This document shows, one piece after another, positions 54,850-64,000 of a stretch of DNA of 64,000 bases. Every line of letters starts with the position of its first letter. The first letter of the stretch is position 1. The DNA comes from Sciurus carolinensis (taxonomy: Eukaryota > Chordata > Mammalia > Rodentia > Sciuridae), in contig NC_062213.1 in assembly GCF_902686445.1 (NCBI RefSeq), positions 9,359,241 to 9,423,240 of the forward strand. Direction: 5' to 3'. Below the pieces are notes generated by a model. The model was not told the DNA's origin and did not search any database. It was given only the letters and a program-made list of their open reading frames with translations. Made by a program: the position numbers and the translations under genes.

Positions 54850-54935
54850 CTAGCATCCTCCCTCCTTACAGCTGAGGAAACGGCCCAGTGAGAGGAGGTG
54901 GGCGGCCCCTGAGCCACAGAGTGGACAGCTTCGGC
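54850..54935 (-). repeat. MIR fragment (antisense)
   Basis: TTACAGCTGAGGAAACGGCCC, AGTGAGAGGAGG and GAGCCACAGAGTGGACAGC. Confidence 0.5.
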
Positions 54936-55959
54936 TGGCTGGCCCAGCTCCACACCAGTGCCCTGAGCACCACGTTAGCATCGACGTCCGCGGCCCAGGC
55001 CAGGCGTTAGTGACGGGCAGGCAGCAGCGAGCTCGGGCTCGTGGCCGTGGGGCCACCCAGGTGAGGAGGAGGAGGAGTCCAAGGGCCTGGACCCCTCAGA
55101 GAGTCCCTTTCTCCTGCGCCTGGTGGGAAGGCACTGGACACGCCTCACAGGTGACAGGAGCTCAGGCGGCTGCAGGCCGGGCGCTCGCTGGGTCATTGGG
55201 TGAGGTCCCTCTTCCCACTGCGTTCAGGACTGAGCGGAGCGCAGCAGCCCCTCCCCAGTCCTCAGACCCCAGCTCCCTCCCTGGGCAGGTGTCTCCTTGC
55301 GTGTCTCCTGCCAGTCAGAATATTCCAGATCAGACGCTGCCCGCTCCTGCCCCAGGTGACCTGCGACCTGCCACCTGCCCTACTGCAGGCACCTCTGTAG
55401 GGGGCACACAGGGCCTTCGACCCCGCCCTGCCCTCATGACCAGGAGCCCAGCCAGTGCTCAGCCTCCCAGCCTCCTCCCTGCAGCGGGGAGGCTGGGCCA
55501 CCTCCAGGGCTGCTGTGCAGTGGGTGCACGTGAAGGGGCTCAGCCCAGTGCCCTGCCCACCCACGGGGGGCCCAGGAGAGGGCACGCTCCACTGTGTTGT
55601 GTCTCCCCAGCTCGTCGCCCCTCCTCTGGGGCAGCTGCGATGGTTCCTCCCACAAACCCCCGTTACAGGTTAGCCGACACTCTTGGGGCACACACTCCAA
55701 ATTTAGCCTTTCGGAACAGGAAGTGGGCTCAGAGCTGGTGCAGACAGCGCACAGCTGTCCTTTACCTTCAGGACAGGAAGTGTGAACACGCGGCCTGCCT
55801 CTCGCGTTCAGAGCTGTTTAGTAACTGTTGTTCTCTCCCTCACCACGCTCTGGACAGGGCTGCGCCCCTTCACTCCAGCGTAAATTTCTACTGTGTATGT
55901 CTGAGTTGAGCACGTTGTAGAAACTGTCTTTACATCCTCATACCCTCTCCTGGTGGTAA
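54936..55959. other. No gene seen
   Basis: GC-rich unique DNA. The 299-codon plus frame 55,010-55,909 is the longest non-repeat frame of the region, but it is Pro/Ala/Arg/Ser rich without a domain, and other frames overlap it. Confidence 0.45.
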
Positions 55960-56110
55960 TTCTGAACATTTATTTCTGTTTTTCAGATGAAGAAACTGAG
56001 GCTCAGAGAGGTTAAGGAACTTCACTGAGGTCACACACACAGCAGGTAAGCAGCAGAGCTTGGATTTGCACTCAGTCCCTTGGACTCCAGAAGTTGTGCA
56101 GTGGGTGCAC
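55960..56110 (-). repeat. MIR (antisense, well preserved)
   Basis: TTTTTCAGATGAAGAAACTGAGGC, TCAGAGAGGTTAAGGAACTTC, AGGTCACACACACAGC and AGAGCTTGGATTTGCACTC. Confidence 0.92.
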
Positions 56111-57039
56111 TGCCTAAAGCCCTGTTGAACTGATTTTCCTCTTCCACCCAAAGGTGGCTTCTCAACAGGAGACACTGTGACTCTCCTGTTTCGATGAACT
56201 CATGCAGGTTTCTAGGTTGACAGGGAGGAGCCCAGGAGCTGAGCTGAGGAAAGGGTCGTGTTTGATACAAGTAACTCTGTTCCCCATGGGTATCCTGCCC
56301 AGGATATGAGCCCTTCGTGGCTAACAGGGGCCCGAGTCCACCCTCCAGGAAAGTTCCTCTGAGGATCCAGCCTCTCTAGGAACCAGGGCCCTGGGCCCAC
56401 AGCAGGCTGGGTTTCTGCTCATGGACTGTTGGCCTCACCTCCTGCCCAGCCACAGGAAGCCAGAAGGCAGGACCCCCACCCTCACTGGCCACAGTGCGGT
56501 TTTGTTGTAGTCCTGGTTTTGTTGTTTTTGCAAACACCAGAGGAAGTCTGTAGGCTGAGTTCTGCCGTCCCCCACCCGAGGACGGCTGATCTGCTCAGTC
56601 GGGTCAACTATGAGATAAGAGCTGCCAGACACAAGGTCAGAGATCAGAGGCCACTTGCTCGGGCTGGACACTGTCCAGGCTGACTTGTGTTTGCCATTAC
56701 GAGCACTCTGTCTTACATACGAGGACTCCAGGGTCCAGAGGTGACCAAGGTGGCCCCCACCGTGATGCATGAGCTGGAGAGAGGCTGGCTCCCCGGGTCC
56801 TGGGGGCTTTGCTGCGTCGTGACTCTGCACCTTCGGTCTTCGAATGTCTGCTGAGGGCCTGTGCTGTTCTCAGCGGGGCCCGGTGGTGAGGGGGTGGTAC
56901 ACGCCCCACCTTGCTGGCCATTCCGTGTGCAGTAGGCTGGGGCAGAGTGGCAGAGATTCTGAGTCAGGGTGGCCAGGCCTCTCCCAGGAGGGCATTTGGG
57001 CAGAGCCACGAGTGCAGTGAGGGAGCAAGCCCTGTGGAT
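56111..57039. other. No gene seen
   Basis: Unique DNA with chance frames only. Confidence 0.45.
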
Positions 57040-57100
57040 TCCAGCATAGGGAGATTCCTACAGAGGGAGCCGCATGTACTAAGGCCCTGAGGCCAGTGCA
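57040..57100 (-). repeat. L2-associated fragment (antisense)
   Basis: CAGAGGGAGCCGCATGTACTAAGG then CCCTGAGGCCAG resembles AGAGGGAACAGCAAGTGCAAAGG / CCCTGAGGC. Confidence 0.5.
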
Positions 57101-57699
57101 CACCTCGTATGCCTTCCCACTCTGAGTTTCTCTGTGTATGCCTCCCCCCTCCCAACCAACATAGCTGCTTCTCATCTCTGTTTCCTCCACCCGTTCTTGC
57201 CAAGCCTGTAGGAGTGTGGCAGGGGGTGGGGGCTGGGTACCAAGAAAAATCAGGCACTTGATCAGGGCAGAAGAAAGGCGCGTCTCTAACAGGAAGCACT
57301 TGTCTTGATCCCCTGCGCCCTTGGTCTGGTGCAATCTGAAGTAGCTGGATATTTTTCTTTGCATTCCTTCTGCAGATGCTTTATTGAACGAGGTCTGAGT
57401 CTTCAGCCCACTATAGTCCACTATTTCAGGCCCACCTATCCAAGCAGGAGCCTGAATTCAGGATCCACAGAAACGGCCCTGTTCTGTTGACCTCTTGCTG
57501 ACCTCAAGGAGGAAGGTCTGGCAGGCAGAGCCCGGGACCCCCGGGACGCAGAGACGTGCAGACCTGTGTCCTGGCATGGCCGTCAGACTCCGGCTGCGGT
57601 TCTGCCCTCTGACAGATGGTGTACTGGCACCTGCAGGCTCCGGGGGCAGCTCCTGGGGCAGCTGCTGGGGCTGAGTGCTGGAAGGGACACGCTCAGGGA
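57101..57699. other. No gene seen; lone acceptor and short tandem
   Basis: A good acceptor-like TTTTTCTTTGCATTCCTTCTGCAG ends at 57,375, with no donor downstream. Near 57,640-57,675 GCTSCTGGGGCA-like units repeat about three times. Confidence 0.4.
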
Positions 57700-57815
57700 G
57701 TTAGCAACCTAGGTTCCACCTCAGCGCCTCTGCAATCTGGGCACAACCTTGGGCTGCTCTGTCCCCTCCCTGAGCCTCAGAAGATGGTACAGGAAGGTGG
57801 AGGCATCATGTGTTT
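57700..57815 (+). repeat. MIR (sense, diverged)
   Basis: GCAATCTGGGCACAACCTTGGGC, CTCCCTGAGCCTCAGAAG and ATGGTACAGGAAGG. Confidence 0.5.
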
Positions 57816-58719
57816 CCCTGTGATCCTGAAATGCCGCCAGTCTTGCTTCCAAGCCATGGCAGCAGGCACGGGGACAAAGCCTTCTCCTGTCGTCTCTGCT
57901 GCCATTTGCAGGCCCCCGTGAACGGGGCGCTGCCTGGCAGCCCTGCCTCGGGGCTGCCGGACCCCCTTGCCTCCCAGCCTGGGCTGTGGCCTCGCAACCA
58001 GAAACTCATTTCCGCAAGCAGCAGACTGGCTCTTTCCTCGGGGCCCAGAAGGACTTATTAAGTCTTCCACTAACTGAATCTCATTCAGCTGGAAAAATAA
58101 TAATCAGAAAGCAATTCTGCCTGGTTACTGGTCTGTGAGCTCCCGAAAGTTTCTCATAAGGAATGTTCTAAAGCCTGCAGCCCTGGGAGATGCGAAGCCA
58201 GCCCCGCTGCTCCCTCCCTAAGGGACAGGCCACCCGTGGTGTCCTCAGTCCGTCACCAGTGAGCATCACTGGGTTTGCCATCTGTCCTTCTGACATTAAA
58301 CAGGCCACCAAGAGGAGCTGGGGCCAGCGGCATCACCCTGGGAATACAGCACGTAAGACCCTGTGTGCCCTCAACCCCCGTGACAGTACGGCTCCGCCAG
58401 AGCGCTCTTTCTGTTGGTCAGAGAGCCCTTGGCTCAGCCCCTCCCTCTCCAACACATAAACATGCAGATGCTTCTGCTTCTCTGACTCGTCTGCTGCCCC
58501 CATTATCTGCCCTAAGTCATAGCGCGACTGTTCTGTGTTTACCAGTTGGGGCTGATAACCCTCTCTCCTTCCGTCAAATTCCTCTCCTGGCCCGTTCCTC
58601 CCAGGACCTCCAACTCACAGGAATCCTGGAAGAAGGGAAAGGAGTGGAGGCCAGGGCAGTGGCCATGGGGAAGGGTGCTCAGGCGTGAAGTTCACCAGCG
58701 GGAGGAGACGAGAAATGTC
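57816..58719. other. No gene seen
   Basis: Unique DNA; frames at 58,190-58,688 carry no motif. Confidence 0.45.
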
Positions 58720-58830
58720 ATTCCTTCAACAGGCCCATTTTACTGAGAGTAAAGTACTTCATTATGTGGAGGGTCAAAGAGCGGAGGTGTGGAGCCTGGG
58801 CTTTGATTTTGTGCATGTCTGAGCTGATCA
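58720..58830 (-). repeat. MIR fragment (antisense)
   Basis: GGCCCATTTTACTGAGAGTAAAG, GAGGGTCAAAGAGCGGAGG and GTGTGGAGCCTGGGCTTTGATTTTG. Confidence 0.5.
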
Positions 58831-59179
58831 TGAGCCTGTGGTGTTTTAAGGCAGCTGGCAGCAGACTTGAAACCCCTGGATCTGAGGCCAGGGACTTGCA
58901 GGGACTTAGTGCTCATCATTCTGCAGGTAGCCTGAGCTTTTCCCCTGTATCCCTTGGTCCCAGGGGTCTGGCAGAAGGTCGAGTTGGAAGCGTGTCATGC
59001 AGTGACTACACTATGGGACACTTGGGCCATGTCTGGGGACCCTTCTTGCAGCAAACAGCAAGCAAGCCAGGTTTCTTCCTGGAGGGAGACCTTGCCTTGT
59101 GTCTCAGGACCAGCTGCAGAGCAGTGGAGCCCTGGACTGTAAGAGCCTCCAGCGAGTCCTGCAGGAATGAGAGGCAGCC

Positions 59180-59310
59180 ACTGGGAGACTGGGTTCCAAT
59201 TCCAGGCGTGACGCTTCCTTCGTGTAGAGTTGGATCACTTCTCTTAGCCTCAGTCCTCATCTCTTAAATGGGCGTGGTGCCTGCCTTTCAGGTGCTCCTT
59301 AAAGACAGGG
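59180..59310 (+). repeat. MIR (sense)
   Basis: GGGTTCCAATTCCAGGCG, AGAGTTGGATCACTTCTCTTAGCC, TCAGTCCTCATCTCTTAAATGGGC and CTTTCAGGTGC. Confidence 0.85.
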
Positions 59311-61099
59311 TGTGATCACTCTCCAAGGAGCACAGTGGGGAACAAAAGAAAGCCCGAGCTGGGGACTCCGTTGCAGCTCCGCTCAGCTGTGCGTGCGTGC
59401 CCACGGGCTGGTGGTAGCTGGTGAGGAATTCCGAGGCAGGGGCCGTGCAAGGGCACTTCTCCATGGAGTTAGACCCAGCATCCTGACTTGAGTAAAGGCA
59501 GGCCTTGAAATCCAATCCGGGGAAGAGCTCTCTGGGCCGGCCATCTGCCCGCCCGCCCGAGCATAGTTCCTGGCTTGGTGAGCTTGAGGAATAGCCTGGG
59601 GCGGTGTGGCTCGAGAGGGAGCCGAGGAAAGGGGAGGAAAGCAGTCAGGCAGCAGGCAGGGGCTGCCACCGCTCTGGGTTCCTCTCTGTGAGGAGGGTTC
59701 CTCTGTGGCATTTTGGGTGGGGCTGGGTCAGGAGCAGAGCACAGCATGGAGGGGGGATTGAGAGACCCAGGTGTGTAACTGTGTAACTTGATCCTCTCTA
59801 AGGGGGGAACTAACCAGCTATCCTGCAGTGTTTCACAGATCCTGGCAAAAGACGGGGACTCTGAAACCAAAGACTGTGCTAAAGGGAGGCAGATCCACCC
59901 CTTTCGTATATGGAGCCTCAGCTCAATCAGATTTTTTCTAAATTGGGGGGAGGACTGTAGCTCAGTCAGTACACTCGGGGGCTGAGCCACTAAACGTGAG
60001 GGAGTCAAGGTACGTGGGACAGACCCAGGTCCCAGCGTATCAGGGACTCTGATTCTCTGCCAGCCTCATGTGGCACCTATAAAATAGAGAACATCAGTGC
60101 CTAGGCGTAGTGCGGGAACCTCACAAACACCCGTGGAACCTGAAAACCACCAACTTCTCACCTGCATTCATATGAGAAAGCGAATTCATACTAATAATTC
60201 ATCCTCCTGGGTTTTCAATTGTTCCTTTTCGTTACTGAGAAGAATAGTGTGGGATGAGCCCTGACACAGCGGACACACACACGGAAACGGCCACTCACAG
60301 AACCTGCCTGCCAGTGGCTTCCCTGCAGGGTGGGGGGCTGGTTCATGGGGAGAAGGAAGGAGAGGGTGGAAAGCGGGGGACGGAGGAGAACGGAGGCGCC
60401 CCCACTCACACGGGCACACCACCCGCGCGCTGCACCCCCGAGGAGCTCCCGGGTGACGCCCTCACACGCGCTGAGCCATGTCAGCGTCCCCAGAGACAAG
60501 GGTTTGCACACCCACCTCACCAGCCAAAACCTCCCGGCTGGCCAAGTCTGAGAGTGGGATTGTGGGGGTTCCTGGCCCGTGTCGTGGTGTCTCTCCTCAC
60601 AGGACCATCTCCAGGCCTGCCACCTGCCCAGACCCGGTTCCTCCTAAAGACCAAGGAGAGCAGCTGGCCTTCAGAGGCCCACCCTTGGCCACGGCATTCC
60701 AGCTCAGGGACACCTGGGGCAGAACAGGTATCTAGGTGGCCGCGCTCCCCACGTGGGAGGCGCTCCGACAGGCAGCAGGGCTCGTGCTGTCCAGTCCTCC
60801 GCCCCCAGCTCCCAGGAGGGACTTTGGCCTGGATGGGGAGGGCCCAATGCTGAGTGCCCACCTCCTGGCCAGCTGACCGTCCACAGCAGCGAGCCGCCCT
60901 GCTCTGCGCACCTGTCCTGCCAGCACACCTCCTCAGGTGGATGGAGCGTGAGTAGCTCGTGCGACCACTTTGGGAGGAGTGGGGCTGGGTGGGATAGGAT
61001 CCCCCTGCCCGTGTGGACAGACTCTCAGGCAGGGTCGCGTGCTCCACCTGGACCCCTGGCTGTGACTGCTTGGATCACCTTCAAGTTCGGAATGTAGCA
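59311..61099. other. No gene seen; possible ID remnant
   Basis: At 59,945-59,988 GGGGGGAGGACTGTAGCTCAG then TCAGTACACTCGGGGGC looks like a decayed ID head. The rest is unique, including the GC-rich 60,260-60,480 part. Frames up to 199 codons lack domains. Confidence 0.4.
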
Positions 61100-61210
61100 C
61101 CCTGGACCATGTGACTAAGCTTCCTAGACTTCATTTTCCTCATCTGTGAAATGGGTGTATGAGTGGAGTGGTGAACCCACAGGGAAGTTCTTAGACCTGC
61201 GGGAGCACTG
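61100..61210 (+). repeat. MIR (sense)
   Basis: ACCATGTGACTAAGCTTCCTAGAC, TTCATTTTCCTCATCTGTGAAATGGG and GGAAGTTCTTAGACC. Confidence 0.85.
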
Positions 61211-61547
61211 TGCTCAGCACAGGGCTGCCTGCTCTTATGGGGCAGGGCCAGGCAGGGACATGGCCTGCCTGGAGGCCAGGGCGCCGCTCTCCATTCTGCA
61301 CTCACAGACAGCCTTGTGCTTGTCTCTGCTTTGCATGCAGAAGTGGGATGTGTCTGGCTGGGGTCAAGCAGCTTGTCCAGGTCTCACGGCAGACGAGGCT
61401 CTGGAGCTGCTGAGCCCCAGCCTCTCCCTGGTGGGAATGGAATCCAGGCCTGGGTTCCTCCTGAGAATGTCCTGGAACTTAGCTGAGCAAGTAAACAGCA
61501 GGCAGTGAAATGCCTTCATGACCGTCAATAGCACCAGGCAGGAAGTG

Positions 61548-61569
61548 AGATTCCAGCAGATTCCAGCAG
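61548..61569. repeat. Short tandem duplication AGATTCCAGC x2
   Basis: The block AGATTCCAGC occurs twice in a row, followed by AGAGGGAG. A partial CTCF-like CCAGCAGAGGG spans the second copy but lacks the following C. Confidence 0.7.
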
Positions 61570-61689
61570 AGGGAGAGAGGTTTGGGGTGCTCCCCAGCCT
61601 CCAGATCGCTACATAGTTTCAAATACATGGCCACCAGCACGTGGCTCTCCTCACAGGCACAGCCGGCGCTGCCCGGTCTTCCAACGTAG

Positions 61690-61800
61690 TTCTGAATCTG
61701 GGGTCCACCGCTCACTGTGTGGCTGGTTATAAGCCGTGGGTGCCCAGCCCTCCCTGATTCCACTCTTTGCCGTGAGGATCAAAGGAGCTACCTCCCAGAG
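61690..61800 (+). repeat. MIR (sense, diverged)
   Basis: GTCCACCGCTCACTGTGTGGC, TTCCACTCTTTGCCGTGAGG and ATCAAAGGAGCTACCTCCC. Confidence 0.5.
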
Positions 61801-64000
61801 TTGGTGCATGGTAGGGACAGTCCCTGTGCCTCCCTCCCCAGCAGGCGCTGTGCCTGGATTTCCCCAGCACTGGCCGGCCGAGGGTCACATCTGCACTAGG
61901 AGTTCTCTCTGTGGCTCCAAGCCTCCGGCTGTGGCTACTCCAGGCTGTAGGGCCTCCCACAGTCATTACCGGCCTCTGGCCTGGACTACCTGGCAGGCTG
62001 CCTTGCTGTTTCCTGCAGCACACCTCCCCCGGGCTGTCTGACCTCCGTTGATCTGGAAACCCCTGTCCCTTCAGGGCCAGTGCTTGCCCATCTGCTCCAG
62101 CCCCCAGGATCCCAGTCTTCCCTGTGGACTTGCTCAGAAATCCCTTGCCAAGGGGCAAATTTTGCCTCTTTCTGAGTGCAGGGCTCAAGAGAGGTCCTCA
62201 CCGCAAATGAATGACTCTTTCCCTCAAGAGCTACCCTTCGCCAGGGGGCTGAGCCAGGGCAGCTGAATCCTGAGGCTCTACTGGACACCGTGACCATCCC
62301 TCCAGCCCTTAGCGTCTGGGAAGGGTTCATGCTGGTCGATTTCCATTTTATCTGCCAGGTCCCTACTGCAGTCTGCATCCTGAATCTGGACACTACTAGA
62401 GGTTGCTCCCAGCCCCTTTAGAAACCTTCTGGATACCTCTGTAAATCAGTAGAGTTTAGGTATTTCCATGGGATGGCAGAGGGCTAGGAAGAAAGGGCCC
62501 TTTCTAAAGCACCTGTCAACTTCTAAATCTCAGCCCCCAGGAAGCGGTACACCAGCCCCTCGTGTTTACAAAAGTTCTCTAAACTGTCCCACAGACCTGG
62601 AGGCCCAGCAGTGTGGCAGTTCATAGTGCTGAAGTGTCTTTGCCTCATGGCGATTTCTGCACCACCCAGATCGGGAAAATCCTTACCTCTTCTGGGGACA
62701 CACATGAGCCTGGGCACACATGACTATTACCCTTTAAGTTCCTGACTACGTTTGTTGCTTCTAATGTTGCTGGGATCTCTTTGGAACTCCAAATTTAACC
62801 TCCCCCGATGCACATGCATAAGCAGATCTGTGGATTTAAATTCCTTCCGTGCAGCTGGGCATGTGAGAACACAGCCAGCGCCTCCTCACGTGGTCCTAAT
62901 CCTGGGTGACCAGGCTTCTCCCAACCATCCATTCTGAACCTCTGTGTGTGCTTCAAGGGAATGTTTGTTCCCTCCTCTGGTCCCAGCAAGGGGACAAGCA
63001 AGAGGAGCCTGGTAAGAGGAGGAAGGATCGCACGAAGAGCCAACCAGACTGATGGGGGTAGGGATGTGAGCGAGAGTTGGTGCAGGAGGGAGCAGGGAAA
63101 TCGGGACCCCCAGAGGGATAGGCCTCTCCGGTCACCTCGATGGGGACAGGCTGCCCGTTAGATTCCCATGGAATGTCCTGCGTGCCTCTCTTCCATCCAG
63201 GCCCCTCTGCCTGTGTTCACTGCATTTCCCAGTCACAAGCCAGCTGGGGCTGCCCATTCCTCGGCCTCCACCTCCTACTCTGCTACTGGGTCTGGCCGCA
63301 CCACTCCCCCAGCCCCTGATCTTCCTGGCTCACGCCCTGGCCAGTCCCTCAGGAACTGTGTGGCCTTAGGAAGGGAAGGCCTGGCCTCTTAGCCCCCAGC
63401 TTCCTCTTGTGCTGCAAAGCAGAGCTAAGAGCAGCTGCCTAAAGACCCGGGACTTAGCTGGCCCGCCCAGATGGCAGGTCAGGCGCAAACAAGATGAGAT
63501 GGTGGGGCTGCAGAACAGACCCTGAGGTCAGGAGAAGGAAGGGCACAGCCCTGGGCCCCAGATCTGGTTAGAGACATCCTGTGGGTTTTTGCAAGAACCA
63601 CAGTGAGGATCCCTGCTGACAGCCCAGCAGGAGCTGGAAGAGTGAGCTCCAGAATGACAGGGTGGATCAGACACAGAGGGGCTCCAAGGAGGAGGTAGGA
63701 GGCTGAAGTCAGCCCGGAGCAGCCAGGGCTCCTGTGGCTCCTGCTGGTCTTGGGCATTGTTATGGTGGATGGTGCTCTGGAGGGGCTGGTGGCCGTCACA
63801 GGGAGCCTGAGGGAGGAATGTGGTGCACCTGGCACCTGCGTGCTGCAGGACAGCCCTGGTTCTGTCCTGGCCACAGGCCACAGCAGTGACATGCCTGGAT
63901 GACCACGCTTGCTGATGAAAGTCTTGGCATCAGTTGGAATGGGATTTGGGAAGAATCTAGAAAGAGTGGCTACCTGAGTCGGAGAGGAGTCAGCTCTTGC
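61801..64000. other. No gene or clear repeat seen
   Basis: Unique-looking, moderately GC-rich DNA to the window end. Frames of 60-153 codons on both strands show no domain and no paired splice sites were noticed. Confidence 0.45.

Noticed and set aside
55010..55909. 299-codon plus frame
   Set aside because: Composition-driven (Pro, Ala, Arg, Ser), no domain, overlapped by other frames.
56040..56055. Donor-like CAG|GTAAGC
   Set aside because: It lies within a MIR copy, whose core normally creates such strings.
1..64000. CRISPR array, operon, phage or plasmid features
   Set aside because: The window is mammalian nuclear DNA; the tandem repeats present have no spacer structure and no bacterial genes occur.

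Overview
This is nuclear DNA from a mammal, most probably a squirrel-family rodent (Sciuridae: ground squirrel, marmot or tree squirrel). The main evidence is SINE content. There are tRNA-derived ID elements with an A box, B box and the long A/T tail seen in sciurids. There are also composite B1+ID elements (B1-dID type) in which a 7SL-derived B1 half is followed by an ID-derived half. These lie on a background of old mammal-wide repeats (MIR, L2, MaLR LTRs, Tigger and hAT fragments). No prokaryotic, phage or plasmid feature is present, and almost every open reading frame is a chance frame in GC-rich non-coding DNA. I recognised no protein-coding exon and no gene that I can name.

Layout. Bases 1-9,840 are repeat-rich DNA: a MaLR LTR in sense orientation, a B1-dID, a near-complete MER2 (Tigger-type) transposon, a second MaLR LTR in antisense, an ID element, and MIR/L2 pieces. 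One good-looking orphan exon (3,940-4,016) lies in this part. Bases 9,845-12,480 form one large CpG island with an E-box, an A/T-rich TATA-like element, GC boxes and a consensus splice donor (exon end 10,828). I read it as the promoter and largely non-coding first exon of an unidentified plus-strand gene, with a 34-codon upstream ORF. A consensus CTCF-type motif sits just beyond its right edge. Bases 12,500-64,000 contain no convincing coding exon. They fit a very long first intron or intergenic DNA: moderately GC-rich, dense in MIR copies, with one recently inserted ID element that still has its target-site duplication.

The most distinctive non-genic structures are a ~370-bp polypyrimidine tract (22,637-23,009) and an ~826-bp GAT/GGT minisatellite (53,961-54,786) with 42-bp units and a 147-bp higher-order period. 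Others are a G-rich run likely to form a quadruplex (23,813-23,854) and a perfect 17-bp inverted repeat (50,926-50,966).

Three places have gene-like signals that neither the repeats nor the CpG island explain. They are a TATA box behind a 19-bp palindrome and ahead of a perfect splice donor (45,089-45,300), a 125-nt exon-like interval on the minus strand (38,875-38,999), and the 77-nt plus-strand interval at 3,940-4,016. I saw no previously undescribed system. These are candidates for alternative first exons, lncRNA exons or cis-regulatory elements, and each needs expression or conservation data.
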